Source of the DNA: Janthinobacterium agaricidamnosum NBRC 102515 = DSM 9628
GTDB lineage: Bacteria; Pseudomonadota; Gammaproteobacteria; Burkholderiales; Burkholderiaceae_D
Reading direction: 5' to 3'
Assembly: GCF_000723165.1 (NCBI RefSeq)
Contig: NZ_HG322949.1
Span: 2,038,921-2,102,920, forward strand
DNA length: 64,000 bases
The translations under genes and the position numbers were made by a program. Below are positions 15,391-25,778 of this stretch, in pieces (positions within the stretch are counted from its first letter, which is position 1; every line of letters starts with the position of its first letter). The notes beneath the pieces are model-generated. The model had not been told where the DNA came from. It saw nothing but the letters and a program-made list of their open reading frames with translations, and did no database searches.

Positions 15391-18054
15391 TTACTTCGGC
15401 AACTTGGCCAGCCACGCATCGATCGCCGGCAAGCGTTCCTTGCGTACCTTGATGCGGTACTGGATGCCGGCCACCGCGGCTTGCGCTTCGCCGCGCGCCT
15501 CCGCGGCCAGCTTGGCCTGGGCATAGGCTTGCAGCTTGCCGACCATGGCCGGATCGGCCGACGTGGCCGCCAGGCGCGAGAGATAACGGCTCAGCGAGCT
15601 GTAATCGACACGTTCCTCGACTTGTTTTTGATGTGCCAGCGCAAAGTCGAAGGCCAGGTCGGGATGCAGGTAGGAGACCCGGCTGATCATCGCCGCGCTG
15701 TTGGTCAGTCCCGGTTCATCGGTCAGCGCCAGTTCCAGCGCGCGCTGCGCCAGCGCGACGTCCTTGCTGGCGCCCAGCAATTCATACAGGCGGCTCTTGA
15801 TCACCTGGCTTTTTTCCTGCTGCGCGGAGGCGCGCAGCGCATCCCAGGCGGCCGCATCGGCATTTTGCGCCACCACCGACAGTATGACCTTGCGCAAGGC
15901 CGGCGGCAGCGCCGTCGCATCGCTGTGTTGCGCGGCGTAGCGGCGGCGCGCTTCGGCGATCACGGCCGGGTCGCCCAGGTCGCTCAAGGTCAGGATCAGC
16001 GTCGAGCGCAAGTTGGCGACCGTGCTCGATTCGTCAGGCCGGATGGTCCAGCCGGTCCTGGCCAGCACCGGCGCCAGCCGCGCGATGGCGTAATCGCCAA
16101 AGGCTTTCTGGCGCGCCGGATCGGCCGCGTACAGGTGATGGATGTCGTTCAGCGTCGAGGCGATCCGGCCCCACACCTGGCTATCGGCGTCGAGCGGGGT
16201 GGCATTGACCAGGTCGAGCACGTCGGAGGCCGGCTGCAAGCCGGCCTGGCCCAGCGCCTGCGTATCGGCCAGCAAGCCCAATTGGTCGATCGGCGCCAGC
16301 CCGGCGAAACCGGCCGCCAGCCTGGCGAAACCGGCTGGCTGGTACAGTGTGCGGAAATAACCGCTCTGGCCGGCGTTGACCAGCACCGCGCCGCAGCCCG
16401 GCACATCCAGGCTGGCCTTGCCATTGGTGACCAGCACCCGCGCCACGCCGGTATTGCCGATGGTTTGCGCGATCACCGGCACGCGCCACGACAAGGCTTT
16501 TTTATTCGGCTGGTCCTTGCTGAATTCCGTCTGGGTCAGCGTGACGCGGGTCCGGCCGTTGCGGCACACGGCGTCGCCGACGCTGATCATCGGAATGCCC
16601 GGTTGCAGCGTGAAATCGTGGGCGATCGCGGTGATCGGCTTGTGCGCCGCTTTTTCCACCGCGCGCCACAAGTCGTCCGACACGGTATTGCCGTAGGCGT
16701 GGGCCTTCATGTAGCCGCGTACGCCGTCGCGCCAGCCGTCGCTGCCGACATAGGCTTCCAGCATGCGGATTACCGCCTGCCCCTTGTCGTAGGTGATGGT
16801 ATCGAAGGCCTGGCTGGCTTGCTCCACCGTCGCGATGCGCTGCACCACCGGGTGGGTGGTCGACAGGGCGTCCTTGGCCATTGCTCCTTCGCGTCCGGCC
16901 ACCGCTTCCAGCTTGGTATTCCATTCCGGGTGCAGCAGCTCGGTGGTGCGGCCTTCCATCCACGAGGCGAAACCCTCGTTCAGCCACAGGTCGTCCCACC
17001 AGCGCATCGTGACCAGGTCGCCAAACCACTGGTGCGCCGTTTCATGCGCCATGGTGGTGAAGATGTTTTGCTTGTCGGCCACGGTCGAGAAGGCCGGGTC
17101 GAGCAGCAGCGCCTGTTCGAAGGTGAATACGGCGCCCCAGTTTTCCATCGCGCCGAAGAATTGGCTGCGGCCCGGCGCGGCGATATTGTCGAGTTTCGGC
17201 AGCGGGTAGCGCACGCCGAAATAATCGTTATATTCGCGCAGCACCGCCGCGCTTTCGTCGAGCGCGAACTTGCCTTGCTCCAGCGCGCCGCGCCGGGTGA
17301 CGACGCCGATCTCGGTGCCGTCGACCTGCTTGGCGGCGCGCTCGAAATCGCCGACGCCGAAGAACAGCAGGTAGGTCGACATCTTCGGCGTGATGCCGAA
17401 CTTGACCAGCTTGCGGCCGTCGCCGAGGTCGGCGCTGCTGGCCACCGGCATGTTGCTCAGTGCCATTTCATCGCTTGGCACGGTCGTTTCCAGCGAGAAC
17501 GTGGCCTTGTAGTTCGGTTCATCCCACGACGGAATCAGGCCGCGCGCGTCGGAATTCTCGAATTGGGTGTACAGCGCGCGCTTGCGGCCTTGCGGCGTAT
17601 CGTAGTCGAGGAAGAACAGGCCGGTGGCCTGGCTGCGGATCTTGCCGCTGTAATCGAGGCTCAGTTGGTAATTGCCCTTGGCCAGCGGCTTGGCGAAGTG
17701 GAATGTCGCGGTTTGCCGTTCGGCGTCGCTGACGATCTTGTCGGCCGCCTGCGCCGCCAGGCCCGGCTTGCCGGTGCCGCTGATCGATGCGCCGGCAAAT
17801 ACCAGGTCGACCGCGTTCAGCGTGATTGAGCTGGTCGGTTCGCTCACGGCCAGCGTGATGGCGACCTTGGCCTTGAACGTGGCGGCCTGGGCGTCCGGTG
17901 TCAGCGACAGCGCGTAATGGCTGGGGATGACGCCGCGTGGCAACTGGGTGGTGGTGCCGGACGAGGCGGCCGTGACCGGCGCGGCCAGTACGGCGGGGGC
18001 GCCGGCCAGGCCGATCAGCGTGAGGACGGCGGCGGAAATCAACTTGCGATGCAT
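15391..18054 (-). CDS. M1-family metallopeptidase (aminopeptidase N-like), exported
   Basis: An 887-residue zinc aminopeptidase. The start at the ATG complement 18052-18054 gives MHRKLISAAVLTLIGLAGAP, a Sec signal peptide, so the enzyme is probably periplasmic or secreted, unlike cytoplasmic PepN. The exopeptidase motif FGAMENWG is followed by the zinc site TMAHETAHQWFGDL and, 18 residues on, NEGFASW with the third zinc ligand. The C-terminal half is the helical ERAP1-like domain. The open frame extends upstream to 18261, but those 69 residues are compositionally unlike a leader. The gene stands alone. Confidence 0.92.
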   Translation of the reverse strand: MHRKLISAAVLTLIGLAGAPAVLAAPVTAASSGTTTQLPRGVIPSHYALSLTPDAQAATFKAKVAITLAVSEPTSSITLNAVDLVFAGASISGTGKPGLAAQAADKIVSDAERQTATFHFAKPLAKGNYQLSLDYSGKIRSQATGLFFLDYDTPQGRKRALYTQFENSDARGLIPSWDEPNYKATFSLETTVPSDEMALSNMPVASSADLGDGRKLVKFGITPKMSTYLLFFGVGDFERAAKQVDGTEIGVVTRRGALEQGKFALDESAAVLREYNDYFGVRYPLPKLDNIAAPGRSQFFGAMENWGAVFTFEQALLLDPAFSTVADKQNIFTTMAHETAHQWFGDLVTMRWWDDLWLNEGFASWMEGRTTELLHPEWNTKLEAVAGREGAMAKDALSTTHPVVQRIATVEQASQAFDTITYDKGQAVIRMLEAYVGSDGWRDGVRGYMKAHAYGNTVSDDLWRAVEKAAHKPITAIAHDFTLQPGIPMISVGDAVCRNGRTRVTLTQTEFSKDQPNKKALSWRVPVIAQTIGNTGVARVLVTNGKASLDVPGCGAVLVNAGQSGYFRTLYQPAGFARLAAGFAGLAPIDQLGLLADTQALGQAGLQPASDVLDLVNATPLDADSQVWGRIASTLNDIHHLYAADPARQKAFGDYAIARLAPVLARTGWTIRPDESSTVANLRSTLILTLSDLGDPAVIAEARRRYAAQHSDATALPPALRKVILSVVAQNADAAAWDALRASAQQEKSQVIKSRLYELLGASKDVALAQRALELALTDEPGLTNSAAMISRVSYLHPDLAFDFALAHQKQVEERVDYSSLSRYLSRLAATSADPAMVGKLQAYAQAKLAAEARGEAQAAVAGIQYRIKVRKERLPAIDAWLAKLPK

Positions 18055-18218
18055 GGGATAGCCTTGTGGTTGGTCGACATGATGGTGAGGGAACCTCGCT
18101 GCGGTGAAGCAGCGTTTTCCGTCGAGCAATCTAAAGTGAAAGTACGCCAAAGTCAACGCGGCTGCGGCCTGATGCCAATTTGATATGGCCGAATACGCTT
18201 TCGTCATGGGAGTCGGGC

Positions 18219-18450
18219 ATGCTCGATTGATACACGGCGGCGGCGCCCCAAATTGCCCCAATGTGGCGCTGGCGCTGGATGCGTCCGATTTGCGGTACGT
18301 GCTGCATACAACTGGACTTGTTAAAAGGGCAGCAAAAAGAAGTGTGGTTTTTACGACTCAATCCGGATGGGCGGATACGCGGCATCGTCGGCCCTGGCGC
18401 CGACGATGCCGCGGTGTGGCAGATGGATCCGGTGACTTTGCTTCAGTTGC
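18219..18450 (+). pseudogene. Decayed glutathione S-transferase N-terminal fragment
   Basis: Reading across frames recovers the N-terminal half of a GST: MLD, a stop, YTAA in one frame; APNCPNVALALDASDLRYVL in a second frame (about 18245-18308); then IQLDLLKGQQKEVWFLRLNP and DGRI back in the first frame. GSTs have the same order: a start strand, a PNxxKV helix, a KGEQKxPxFLxLNPxGRIP turn. Two compensating frameshifts, one nonsense codon and the absence of the C-terminal helical domain show it is not functional. A sequencing error could explain one lesion but not the missing second half. Confidence 0.65.
18378..18413. repeat. Perfect 15-bp inverted repeat
   Basis: CGCGGCATCGTCGGC (18378-18392) and its exact complement (18399-18413) are separated by 6 nt. 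It lies inside the decayed GST and has no T-run on the plus strand; it may still act as a transcriptional barrier between convergent or opposed units. Confidence 0.6.
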
Positions 18451-18506
18451 CTGGTCCAGTTGCCTGTTTCAGCTGCGTATTTCAGCTGCGTATCTCAGTT
18501 GCTTAC
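18442..18506. repeat. Five 13-bp tandem repeats overlapping the 3' end of the S9 peptidase gene
   Basis: Consecutive units begin at 18442, 18455, 18468, 18481 and 18494. Units 3 and 4 are identical (TTCAGCTGCGTAT) and the others share the core TCAGTTGC. The last unit contains the stop codon complement (18503-18505) of the peptidase gene, and a partial sixth unit (TTCAGTTC) continues into its coding end. Confidence 0.7.
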
Positions 18507-20548
18507 TTCAGTTCATTCAGCAGGAAGGTGTAGGTCAGCGCCCACATCTGCGCCTGCTGGTCGTTATTGGCCGCGCCGGCGTGGCCGCCTTCGGTGTTTT
18601 CCCAGTACAGCACGTCGTGTCCCTGCTGCGCCATTTTTGCCACCATCTTGCGCGCATGGCCGGGATGGACCCGGTCGTCGCGGGTCGAGGTGGTGAACAG
18701 CACGCGCGGATATCGTTGATCCTTCGCGACGTTCTGGTACGGCGAATATTTGCCGATGTAGGCCCATTGCGCCGGGTCGTCCGGATCGCCGTATTCGCCG
18801 ATCCACGACGCGCCCGCCAGCAGCTTGCCGTAGCGCCGCATGTCCAGCAGCGGCACCTGGCACACCACCGCCTTGAACAGGTCCGGCCGCTGCACCAGCA
18901 CCGCGCCGACCAGCAAGCCGCCATTGCTGCCGCCCATGATGCCCAGGTGGCGCGGGCTCGACAGCTTGCGCGCGATGAGGTCTTGCGCCACCGAGATGAA
19001 ATCGTCATAGGCGCGCTGGCGCTGTTCCTTCAGGGCCGCCTGGTGCCAGCGCGGGCCGAATTCGCCGCCGCCGCGGATATTGGCCAGCACGTACACGCCG
19101 CCGTTATCCAGCCATGCTTGTCCGGTGACGCCGCTGTAAAACGGTTTCAGCGAGATTTCAAAACCGCCGTAGCCATACAGCACGGTCGGATTCCTGCCGT
19201 CGAATCGGGTGTCCTTGCCCATGATGACGAAGTACGGCACCTTGGTGCCGTCTGGCGACGTCGCTTGATACTGCTGCACGGTGTACGGCGCGGCGTCGAA
19301 AAAGGCCGGCAGGGATTTGACGGGATGGCGCTGGTCGCTGCCGGCGCTCGCCAGGTACAGCGTGGTCGGTGTCAGGAAATCGTTCACGCTGAGGAAGTAC
19401 TGGTCCGAGCCGATCGGATCGAGCGCGCGGGTTTCCAGCGTGCCGAACGCCGGCGCATCGACCGCGCGGCGCTGCCATGCGCCATCGATGCGACGCCATT
19501 CGACCAGCCGGTTCCTGACATTGTCGAGCACATTGATCAGCAGCGCGGATCGGGTCGCGGTGACCCCGTCCAGCGAGCTGGTGGACGTCGGGGTAAACAG
19601 CACCTCGAAGTTGCGCCCGCCTTTCATGAAGCGCTGGAAATCGGTGGCCAGCAGCGCGCCTTGCGGATAGGTTCGGTCGCCGACGGACCAGTCCGAGCGC
19701 AGCGTGATGATCAGCTGGTCGCGCACCGTGCTGGCGTTGGCGTCGTCCGGTTTCGGCACCTTGACCAGGCTGGCGCCGTCGCGCAGGAATAGTTCGCTGC
19801 TGTAGAAATCGACCTGGCGTTCGATGAATTGCGCTTCATGGCCGGGCGTGACATCCTGGTAGGCGCCGACGCCGAGGTCGTCCGCCGCGGCTTCATACAC
19901 GGTGCGCGCTTCGGCCAGCGGCGTGCCGCGGCGCCATTCCTTGACGATGCGCGGGTAGCCGGAACTGGTCATCGAGCCGGGGCCGAAATCGGTCGACACG
20001 AACACGGTATTTTCGTCGATCCACGAAGCGCCGCCTTTCGCTTCCGGCAAGATGAAACCGTCGCTCACAAAAGCGCGCGTGGCGACATCGTATTCGCGCA
20101 CCACGCAGGCGTCGCCGCCGCCGCGCGACAGCGAAACCAGGCAGCGTTCTTCTTGCGGATACAGGCAGGCGACGCCGGCCCAGACCCAGTTCTCCTGTTC
20201 GCTGGCCGCCAGCTGGTCGAGGTCGATCACGGTGTCCCATGCCGGTTCCGGCAATTGATACTGCTCCAGCGTGGTGCGGCGCCAGATGCCGCGCACATGC
20301 CGGGCGTCGCGCCAGAAATTGTAATAAAACTCGCCATGCTTGCTGACATGCGGGATGCGCTCGCTGGAATTGAGGATGGTTTTCAGTTGCCCGTTCAGCG
20401 CGGCGAATTGGGGCCGGCCTTCCAGTTCGCTGGTGCTGATCTTGTTATGCCGCCTGACCCATGCCAGTTGCCGCTCGCCGGCCACGTCTTCCAGCCATTG
20501 GTGGGGATCGTCCGCCTGCGCCGGGGTAGGTTCGCTATCGTTGGGCAT
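18503..20548 (-). CDS. Prolyl oligopeptidase-family serine peptidase (S9A)
   Basis: A 681-residue enzyme starting MPNDSEPTPAQADDPHQWLE. The N-terminal beta-propeller region (about 80-400) is followed by an alpha/beta hydrolase domain: LYGYGGFEISLKPFYSGV, the nucleophile in MGGSNGGLLVGAVL, the Asp in STRDDRVHPGHARKM and the His in EGGHAGAANN. This set matches S9A prolyl oligopeptidases, which cut small peptides after proline. No signal peptide is visible, so it is probably cytosolic. An open frame continues to 21238, but it overlaps the next gene and has no family similarity there. Confidence 0.9.
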   Translation of the reverse strand: MPNDSEPTPAQADDPHQWLEDVAGERQLAWVRRHNKISTSELEGRPQFAALNGQLKTILNSSERIPHVSKHGEFYYNFWRDARHVRGIWRRTTLEQYQLPEPAWDTVIDLDQLAASEQENWVWAGVACLYPQEERCLVSLSRGGGDACVVREYDVATRAFVSDGFILPEAKGGASWIDENTVFVSTDFGPGSMTSSGYPRIVKEWRRGTPLAEARTVYEAAADDLGVGAYQDVTPGHEAQFIERQVDFYSSELFLRDGASLVKVPKPDDANASTVRDQLIITLRSDWSVGDRTYPQGALLATDFQRFMKGGRNFEVLFTPTSTSSLDGVTATRSALLINVLDNVRNRLVEWRRIDGAWQRRAVDAPAFGTLETRALDPIGSDQYFLSVNDFLTPTTLYLASAGSDQRHPVKSLPAFFDAAPYTVQQYQATSPDGTKVPYFVIMGKDTRFDGRNPTVLYGYGGFEISLKPFYSGVTGQAWLDNGGVYVLANIRGGGEFGPRWHQAALKEQRQRAYDDFISVAQDLIARKLSSPRHLGIMGGSNGGLLVGAVLVQRPDLFKAVVCQVPLLDMRRYGKLLAGASWIGEYGDPDDPAQWAYIGKYSPYQNVAKDQRYPRVLFTTSTRDDRVHPGHARKMVAKMAQQGHDVLYWENTEGGHAGAANNDQQAQMWALTYTFLLNELK

Positions 20549-20640
20549 CGCTGGTCTTTCGTAGTAAGAAGGAAAGGGCCGCTTACCGGATGAAGCGGCC
20601 AGAACGCTACTGTGCCATGAATTTTGCCCTGCTGCAGGGT

Positions 20641-22392
20641 TTAACGGTGGGCGGGCGTTGGTTGCGTCATCGTTTGTTGCGTCGCCGTCCGCTGCGTCAC
20701 CCACACCGGCGCCGACCACAGCACCTTGCCGTCGTCCTGGGTCAGCCGCGCGTAATAAAAATGTTCGCCATCGGACGGCGTCAGCGTGATCGTCGCCGCC
20801 GTTGACAAGGGCGTCACGCTGCCGTTGGCGCCAGGCACGCCCTGGAAGATGGTGACCGCGCTGGCGCTGCGTCCGGCCTGATTGCTGAAACCGACGCTCA
20901 AGGACAGCGGGCCGCTGTTGCCGAAGCGCTCGCCCATGATGTGGCCGTTGGCGGTCAGCACCAGTTGCGACTGCTTGTCCATCGTCGCGAACACGCGGCG
21001 CGCCTGGATCGCCTGCAGCAGGCTGTCGCGGCTCAACGGCGTGTCGTTGGGGATCAGGATGCCGGTGCGGTTGCTGTACGACGCGCCCCAGTTGGCGCAA
21101 TGGTTGTCCTGGTTGCTGCTGAACGCCACGTGGAAACCGGCCGCCAGCGCCTTGTTGCACGCCAGTTCGTAATTGCTGCGGCGGCTTTCGGTTTCGGTGG
21201 TATTGACCGAAAAGGCCGACGTATTCATCACTTCGCACAAGGCCATGGCCTGGTCGCCGTCCTGGCTGTAGCCGAAAGGCAAACCGCCGACGACGAATTG
21301 GCCGCTCAGCGCCGGATGGTTGAACTGGCCGATCCAGCCGCGTTGCGCCATCAGTGCGTACAGCCCGGCGTAATCGCCTTTCTCCGTGTAAGTGTCGGCC
21401 AGTAATTGTCCGCTGTCATTCATTTCCCAACCGAGTAATTGATTGCTATTGAAAATATTCAAGTGGCCGCCGCCTTTGATGACGCCCCATTCCATGCCGT
21501 ACAGCGCGACAAAGCCAGGGTGGGCGGCGGTAAATTCGGCCGCCGCCGCCAGGCCGCTCTGATACAGCGCGCGTACCAGCAGCGGGTCGGCGCTGCGGTT
21601 GGTGCGGTCCGAACCGTCATACATATGGTTGTGTTCGGATGTCATCAAGCTGTCCAGGCCGTGATCCAGCGCATATTGGTAGGCATCCTTCGGGCCGAAC
21701 GGCGCGCTTTGCGGCGCCTGCGCGCCATGGCAGCCGGCCAGCGGGCCGCCGCCGTCGCTATGATTGGTCTGGCTGTGCAAGTTCGCGTACACCACCGTGT
21801 AGGGCAGCGCGCCGGCCGCCGGCGCCCACTGCAGCGACGGGCCGGCCAGCGCCTGGAAGCCCGGCATCGCCAGCGGCGCCAGCTGGCCGACGGATATCGT
21901 CCAGCGCTGTTCGATGCTGTCCTGTGCATTGCTCGACAGTATTTCCTCGACGCCGTTCAGGCTGGCGCCGGCCAGCGCCGCTCCGGCGTCGCGCGCCAGT
22001 GCCCGCAAGCGCAATTGATATATGCCGGCGGATAGGCCGCCTGGCAAGGTTTTGCCATCGGCGCGGCCATCCCAGCGCAGTGCGATATCGACCGGCCGTT
22101 CCAGCAATGCCTGGTCACCGAACCAGCTGCGCACGGCGGCGCCGTCGGGATCGAGCAAGTCCAGCCGCCAGCTGACCCGTTGCGGCTGGTCGGCCATCGG
22201 ATACGCGAATTGCAGCGAGATAGTGCGCGCCCGGTTGTCGCCTGGCGCGCGGTACGGCGCTTGCAGCGTGGCCTCGAATTCGCGGTGCTCATGCGGCGCG
22301 GCGGCCAGCGCGGCAGGGGCCGGCAGGGCGCAGCAAGCCAGCAAGCCGAACGCTGCTATCTTGACGGTGTGATACTTGAGTCGGTTGAGCAT
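20641..22392 (-). CDS. CehA/McbA-like PHP-type metallohydrolase, secreted
   Basis: A 583-residue protein with a signal peptide (hydrophobic LLACCALPAPAALA near residues 17-30). The PHP/amidohydrolase metal site is visible as VVYANLHSQTNHSDG (about 205-218), MTSEHNHMYDGSDR, GMEWGVIKGGGHLNIF and FNHP; SSNQDNHCANWG supplies later ligands. Such proteins are annotated as CehA/McbA metallohydrolases, related to carbaryl hydrolase, but natural substrates are mostly unknown. A C-terminal beta domain with GEHFYYARLTQDDGKVLWSA follows. It is divergent from the CHASE kinase across 266 bp. Confidence 0.78.
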   Translation of the reverse strand: MLNRLKYHTVKIAAFGLLACCALPAPAALAAAPHEHREFEATLQAPYRAPGDNRARTISLQFAYPMADQPQRVSWRLDLLDPDGAAVRSWFGDQALLERPVDIALRWDGRADGKTLPGGLSAGIYQLRLRALARDAGAALAGASLNGVEEILSSNAQDSIEQRWTISVGQLAPLAMPGFQALAGPSLQWAPAAGALPYTVVYANLHSQTNHSDGGGPLAGCHGAQAPQSAPFGPKDAYQYALDHGLDSLMTSEHNHMYDGSDRTNRSADPLLVRALYQSGLAAAAEFTAAHPGFVALYGMEWGVIKGGGHLNIFNSNQLLGWEMNDSGQLLADTYTEKGDYAGLYALMAQRGWIGQFNHPALSGQFVVGGLPFGYSQDGDQAMALCEVMNTSAFSVNTTETESRRSNYELACNKALAAGFHVAFSSNQDNHCANWGASYSNRTGILIPNDTPLSRDSLLQAIQARRVFATMDKQSQLVLTANGHIMGERFGNSGPLSLSVGFSNQAGRSASAVTIFQGVPGANGSVTPLSTAATITLTPSDGEHFYYARLTQDDGKVLWSAPVWVTQRTATQQTMTQPTPAHR

Positions 22393-22658
22393 TTTTCCCT
22401 CCAGATCGAAATCCGAACGTACTCAACCATTTGACATGCCTGACTTGATATTGGTTCAACTCTTATTGATACTTTTTTAATTCTTCTGCAAGATGTGAAC
22501 GCTGTTGCTTCCTCACATCAAGCCACCCGTTTTACCCCCAGCCAAGCGTCAATTCGTGCAGGTAAATATGTTTGCAGGAAACTTTGATAGTATTCTTGTT
22601 TAAATTAGTTGCCTATACACTAGTTTTCTTTCACAGAATCAGAATAAAGCGATCGACG

Positions 22659-25600
22659 ATGCATACCCTGGTCAAGGGCTGGACGGTTTCAAAGACAAAA
22701 ATATGGGGCGCCGGACTGGTGCTGGCGCTGGCCGCCGGCGGCGGCCTGTCTGTTGCAGTGAGCCGCGCGGTCGAGGACGACGCGCGGCTGCGCTTCGACG
22801 CGCAAACGCATAATATTCAGCATAGCCTGTCGACGCGGGTCAATTCCTACGCCAACCTGTTGCGCGGCGTGGCGGCGGCGTTCAACGCCGCCGATGGCTT
22901 GACGCGCCGCCAATTCCACGATTATGCCGCCGGCCTGGAATTGGCCGAGCATTACCCGGCGATCGAAGCGCTCAGCTATATGCAGATCGTTACCGATGCC
23001 CAGCGCGATACGTTCGAAGCATCGGTGCGCAACGACCGCAGCTTGCAGCCCGGCGGTTATCCGGACTTTACGATCAAGCCGCCCGGCCGCCGGCCGCAGT
23101 ATGGCGTGCTGACCTATATCGAGCCGATGGATGCGGCGGCCGACCGCTTCGGCATCGACTTGTACGCCAATCCGCTGGTGACCGGTACGCTGGCCCATAT
23201 GCGCGACAGCGGCAAGCCGGGCAGTTCGGGCCAGGTGATCATGGTGCCGTGGCCGAGGTCGCATGTCGGCATGGCGCTGCGCCTGGCGGTGTACCGCAAG
23301 GGGGCGCCGCTGCCGGACCTGGCCGCGCGGCGCGCCGCCTACATCGGATCGGTCGGGGTCGGCTTCAGCGTGCCGAAGCTGGCGCAGGGCGCGCTGGAAC
23401 AATTGCCGATGCCGCGCGTGAATTTGCTGCTGTATGCGGCCGCGCCCGGCGCGCCGCTGGCCGCCTCCGGCGGCGGGCTGGCCATCGAGCCGGGCGACCG
23501 GCTGCTGTTTAACGACAGCAAGCTGCGGGCGCGGGCCGAGCCGACTTCGCGCGGCCGCGGCGGCGAGTATTTCGACGCCTTGTTGCCGGTCGATTTCAAC
23601 GGCAGCATGTGGAAAGCCCATTTCGTGATGCGCAAGGCCGATTTGTATACCGGCTACGACCTGGTTTTCCCGTGGCTGGCGCTGTTCGGCGGCATGGCCG
23701 GCACCTTGCTGGTGTACGCCTGTTTCTTCACGCTGTATGCGTCGCGCCGCAACGCGATGAAGCAGCGTACCCTGCTTGACACGGTACTCGACAATATCGA
23801 TGCGAATGTCTACATGAAGGATGGCCAGCGGCGCTATATCTACGTCAATGCGCGCATGGCGGCGGTGATGGGCTTGCCGGTGTCCGGCATTATCGGCAAG
23901 CTGGACCGCGAACTGATGTCGCCGCAGCAGGCCGACGCCGCGTGGCGCCTCGACAAGCGGGTACTGGACGAGTGCAGCAAGCATACCGGCGAAGAGCAAT
24001 ATATCGATCCGGCCGGACAAGTGCATTATTTATGGACCGTCAAGGTGCCGCTGGCCGACGAATACCAGGTGGCCGGCGTGATCGGCCTGTCGACCGACGT
24101 CACCGAACTGCATGCGCTGAAGGAGCAGGCCGACGCCGCCAGCCGCGCCAAGAGCGACTTCCTGTCGAACATGAGCCATGAAATCCGCACGCCGCTGAAC
24201 AGCATCATCGGCATGGCGCACCTGGCGCTGAAATCGGTCAGCGATCCGCGCCAGCGCGATTACCTGCAAAAAGTCTATCACTCGGGCCAGCATTTGCTGG
24301 GGCTGATCAACGATATCCTCGATTTCTCCAAGATCGAGGCCGGCATGCTGGAACTGGAAGTGCTCGATTTCCGGCTCGACAGCCTGCTGGCGAACATCTC
24401 CGGCCAACTGGGCCAGGGCGCGTCGCTGAAGGGACTGGCGCTGGTATTCCAGATCGGCCCGGGACTGTCGCAGCAAATGCGCGGCGATCCGCTGCGGCTG
24501 GAGCAGGTGCTGCTGAACCTGACCAGCAACGCGATCAAGTTTTCCGACAACGGCCAGATCGTGATCCGCGCCCGGCTGCTGGAAGAGCGCGCCGGCCACA
24601 GCGTGGTGCGTTTCGAGGTGCAGGATTTCGGCATCGGCATGACGGAACAGGAAGTGTCGCAATTGTTCCGCTCCTTCCACCAGGCCGACCCGTCGACCAC
24701 CCGCAAATACGGCGGCAGCGGGCTGGGGCTGGCGATCAGCAAGCAATTGGCGGAACTGATGGGCGGCAAGGTCGGCGTCGACAGCCGGCCCGGCGCCGGC
24801 AGCACCTTCTGGTTCACCGCGCAATTGCAGAAATGCCTGGAAGCGCCGGTCGAAAACGACGACGCCCTGCAATCGGGCGTGCTCGATGCGATCCGCGGCG
24901 CGGCTATCTTGCTGGTCGAAGATAACATCTTCAGCCAGCAGGTCGGCCAGGAATTGCTGGAAGACGCGGGCGCCACGGTCTGCGTCGCCAATAATGGCCG
25001 CGAAGCGCTGGACTTGCTGTTCAAGGAACGCTTCGATTGCGTGCTGATGGACGTGCAGATGCCGGTGATGGACGGTTTCGAAACCACCCGTCTGATCCGC
25101 GCCGAACCGCGCCTGAAGGACGTGCTGGTGATCGCGATGACCGCCAATGCCGGCAGCGAAGACCGGGTGCGCTGCCTCGACGCGGGCATGGATGAATTTG
25201 TCACCAAGCCGATCGCGCCGCACCTGCTGTTCGCGGTGCTGGCCAAATGGTTCCGCCGCCGCGGCGGCATCCAGCCGCGGCCGCATGCCGGCAAAGGCGG
25301 CTTGCCGGCCGCGCCGGCTTCGGCCCCGGTTTTGGCTTCGGCTCCGGCCGCCGCCGTCGCGCCGCGTCCGGCCGGCGACCCCGGCGTGTTCGACCTCGAT
25401 GCGCTGGGCCTCACTTTCAGCAACGATCCCGTCAAGATGCGCAAATACGCCTTGCTGTTCCTCGACGCGGCGCGCGACAGCATGGAGGAAATGACGCTGG
25501 CGATGGCGCGCGACGATTTATTGCAACTGGCCGAACTGGGCCACCGCACCAAATCGTCGGCCAAGGCGGTCGGCGCGACCGGTTTCGCGGCGCTGTGCCA

Positions 25601-25748
25601 GGCGCTGGAAACGCTGCGCCACGGCGGCGACCGGGAACAGGCGGCCGAGATGCTGGCCCGCATGCAGCCGGCGTTGCAGCGCCTGAGCGAACACATCGCG
25701 CTGGAATTTGGCGAACAGTTTCCCGATTCGGCGCTGCAAGGGCGATAA
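22659..25748 (+). CDS. CHASE-domain hybrid histidine kinase with PAS, receiver and Hpt domains
   Basis: A 1029-residue inner-membrane sensor. Order: membrane helix (about 16-36), extracytoplasmic CHASE domain (about 75-300, with [20 protein letters not shown]), second membrane helix (about 336-360), PAS (about 368-480, [17 protein letters not shown]), HisKA with [17 protein letters not shown] (His507), HATPase with [12 protein letters not shown] (about 683-694), receiver with [14 protein letters not shown] (Asp798) and Hpt with [15 protein letters not shown] (His962). In the Hpt motif the usual Gly after Lys is Ser. The chosen ATG lies just before a positive-inside signal anchor; earlier in-frame starts (22572) are possible. 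CHASE kinases respond to small extracellular ligands. No linked response regulator is seen. Confidence 0.9.
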   Translation: MHTLVKGWTVSKTKIWGAGLVLALAAGGGLSVAVSRAVEDDARLRFDAQTHNIQHSLSTRVNSYANLLRGVAAAFNAADGLTRRQFHDYAAGLELAEHYPAIEALSYMQIVTDAQRDTFEASVRNDRSLQPGGYPDFTIKPPGRRPQYGVLTYIEPMDAAADRFGIDLYANPLVTGTLAHMRDSGKPGSSGQVIMVPWPRSHVGMALRLAVYRKGAPLPDLAARRAAYIGSVGVGFSVPKLAQGALEQLPMPRVNLLLYAAAPGAPLAASGGGLAIEPGDRLLFNDSKLRARAEPTSRGRGGEYFDALLPVDFNGSMWKAHFVMRKADLYTGYDLVFPWLALFGGMAGTLLVYACFFTLYASRRNAMKQRTLLDTVLDNIDANVYMKDGQRRYIYVNARMAAVMGLPVSGIIGKLDRELMSPQQADAAWRLDKRVLDECSKHTGEEQYIDPAGQVHYLWTVKVPLADEYQVAGVIGLSTDVTELHALKEQADAASRAKSDFLSNMSHEIRTPLNSIIGMAHLALKSVSDPRQRDYLQKVYHSGQHLLGLINDILDFSKIEAGMLELEVLDFRLDSLLANISGQLGQGASLKGLALVFQIGPGLSQQMRGDPLRLEQVLLNLTSNAIKFSDNGQIVIRARLLEERAGHSVVRFEVQDFGIGMTEQEVSQLFRSFHQADPSTTRKYGGSGLGLAISKQLAELMGGKVGVDSRPGAGSTFWFTAQLQKCLEAPVENDDALQSGVLDAIRGAAILLVEDNIFSQQVGQELLEDAGATVCVANNGREALDLLFKERFDCVLMDVQMPVMDGFETTRLIRAEPRLKDVLVIAMTANAGSEDRVRCLDAGMDEFVTKPIAPHLLFAVLAKWFRRRGGIQPRPHAGKGGLPAAPASAPVLASAPAAAVAPRPAGDPGVFDLDALGLTFSNDPVKMRKYALLFLDAARDSMEEMTLAMARDDLLQLAELGHRTKSSAKAVGATGFAALCQALETLRHGGDREQAAEMLARMQPALQRLSEHIALEFGEQFPDSALQGR

Positions 25749-25778
25749 TAGGCGTTTGCTTGATTATCGCGACAAAAC

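Noticed and set aside
15050..15415. Minus-strand open frame across the gene-free stretch at 15.1-15.4 kb
   Set aside because: It spans the terminators and the end of the M1 gene, has no family features and no ribosome-binding site.
15310..17829. Long plus-strand open frame (839 codons) opposite the M1 aminopeptidase
   Set aside because: The minus strand carries a protein with intact M1 motifs; the antisense frame is Arg/Gln/Val-rich without family features, as expected for shadows of high-GC codons.
18261..18533. Plus-strand open frame upstream of the S9 peptidase gene as a real gene
   Set aside because: Its readable part is a frameshifted piece of a GST, and its end is made of the tandem repeats; treated as a pseudogene instead.
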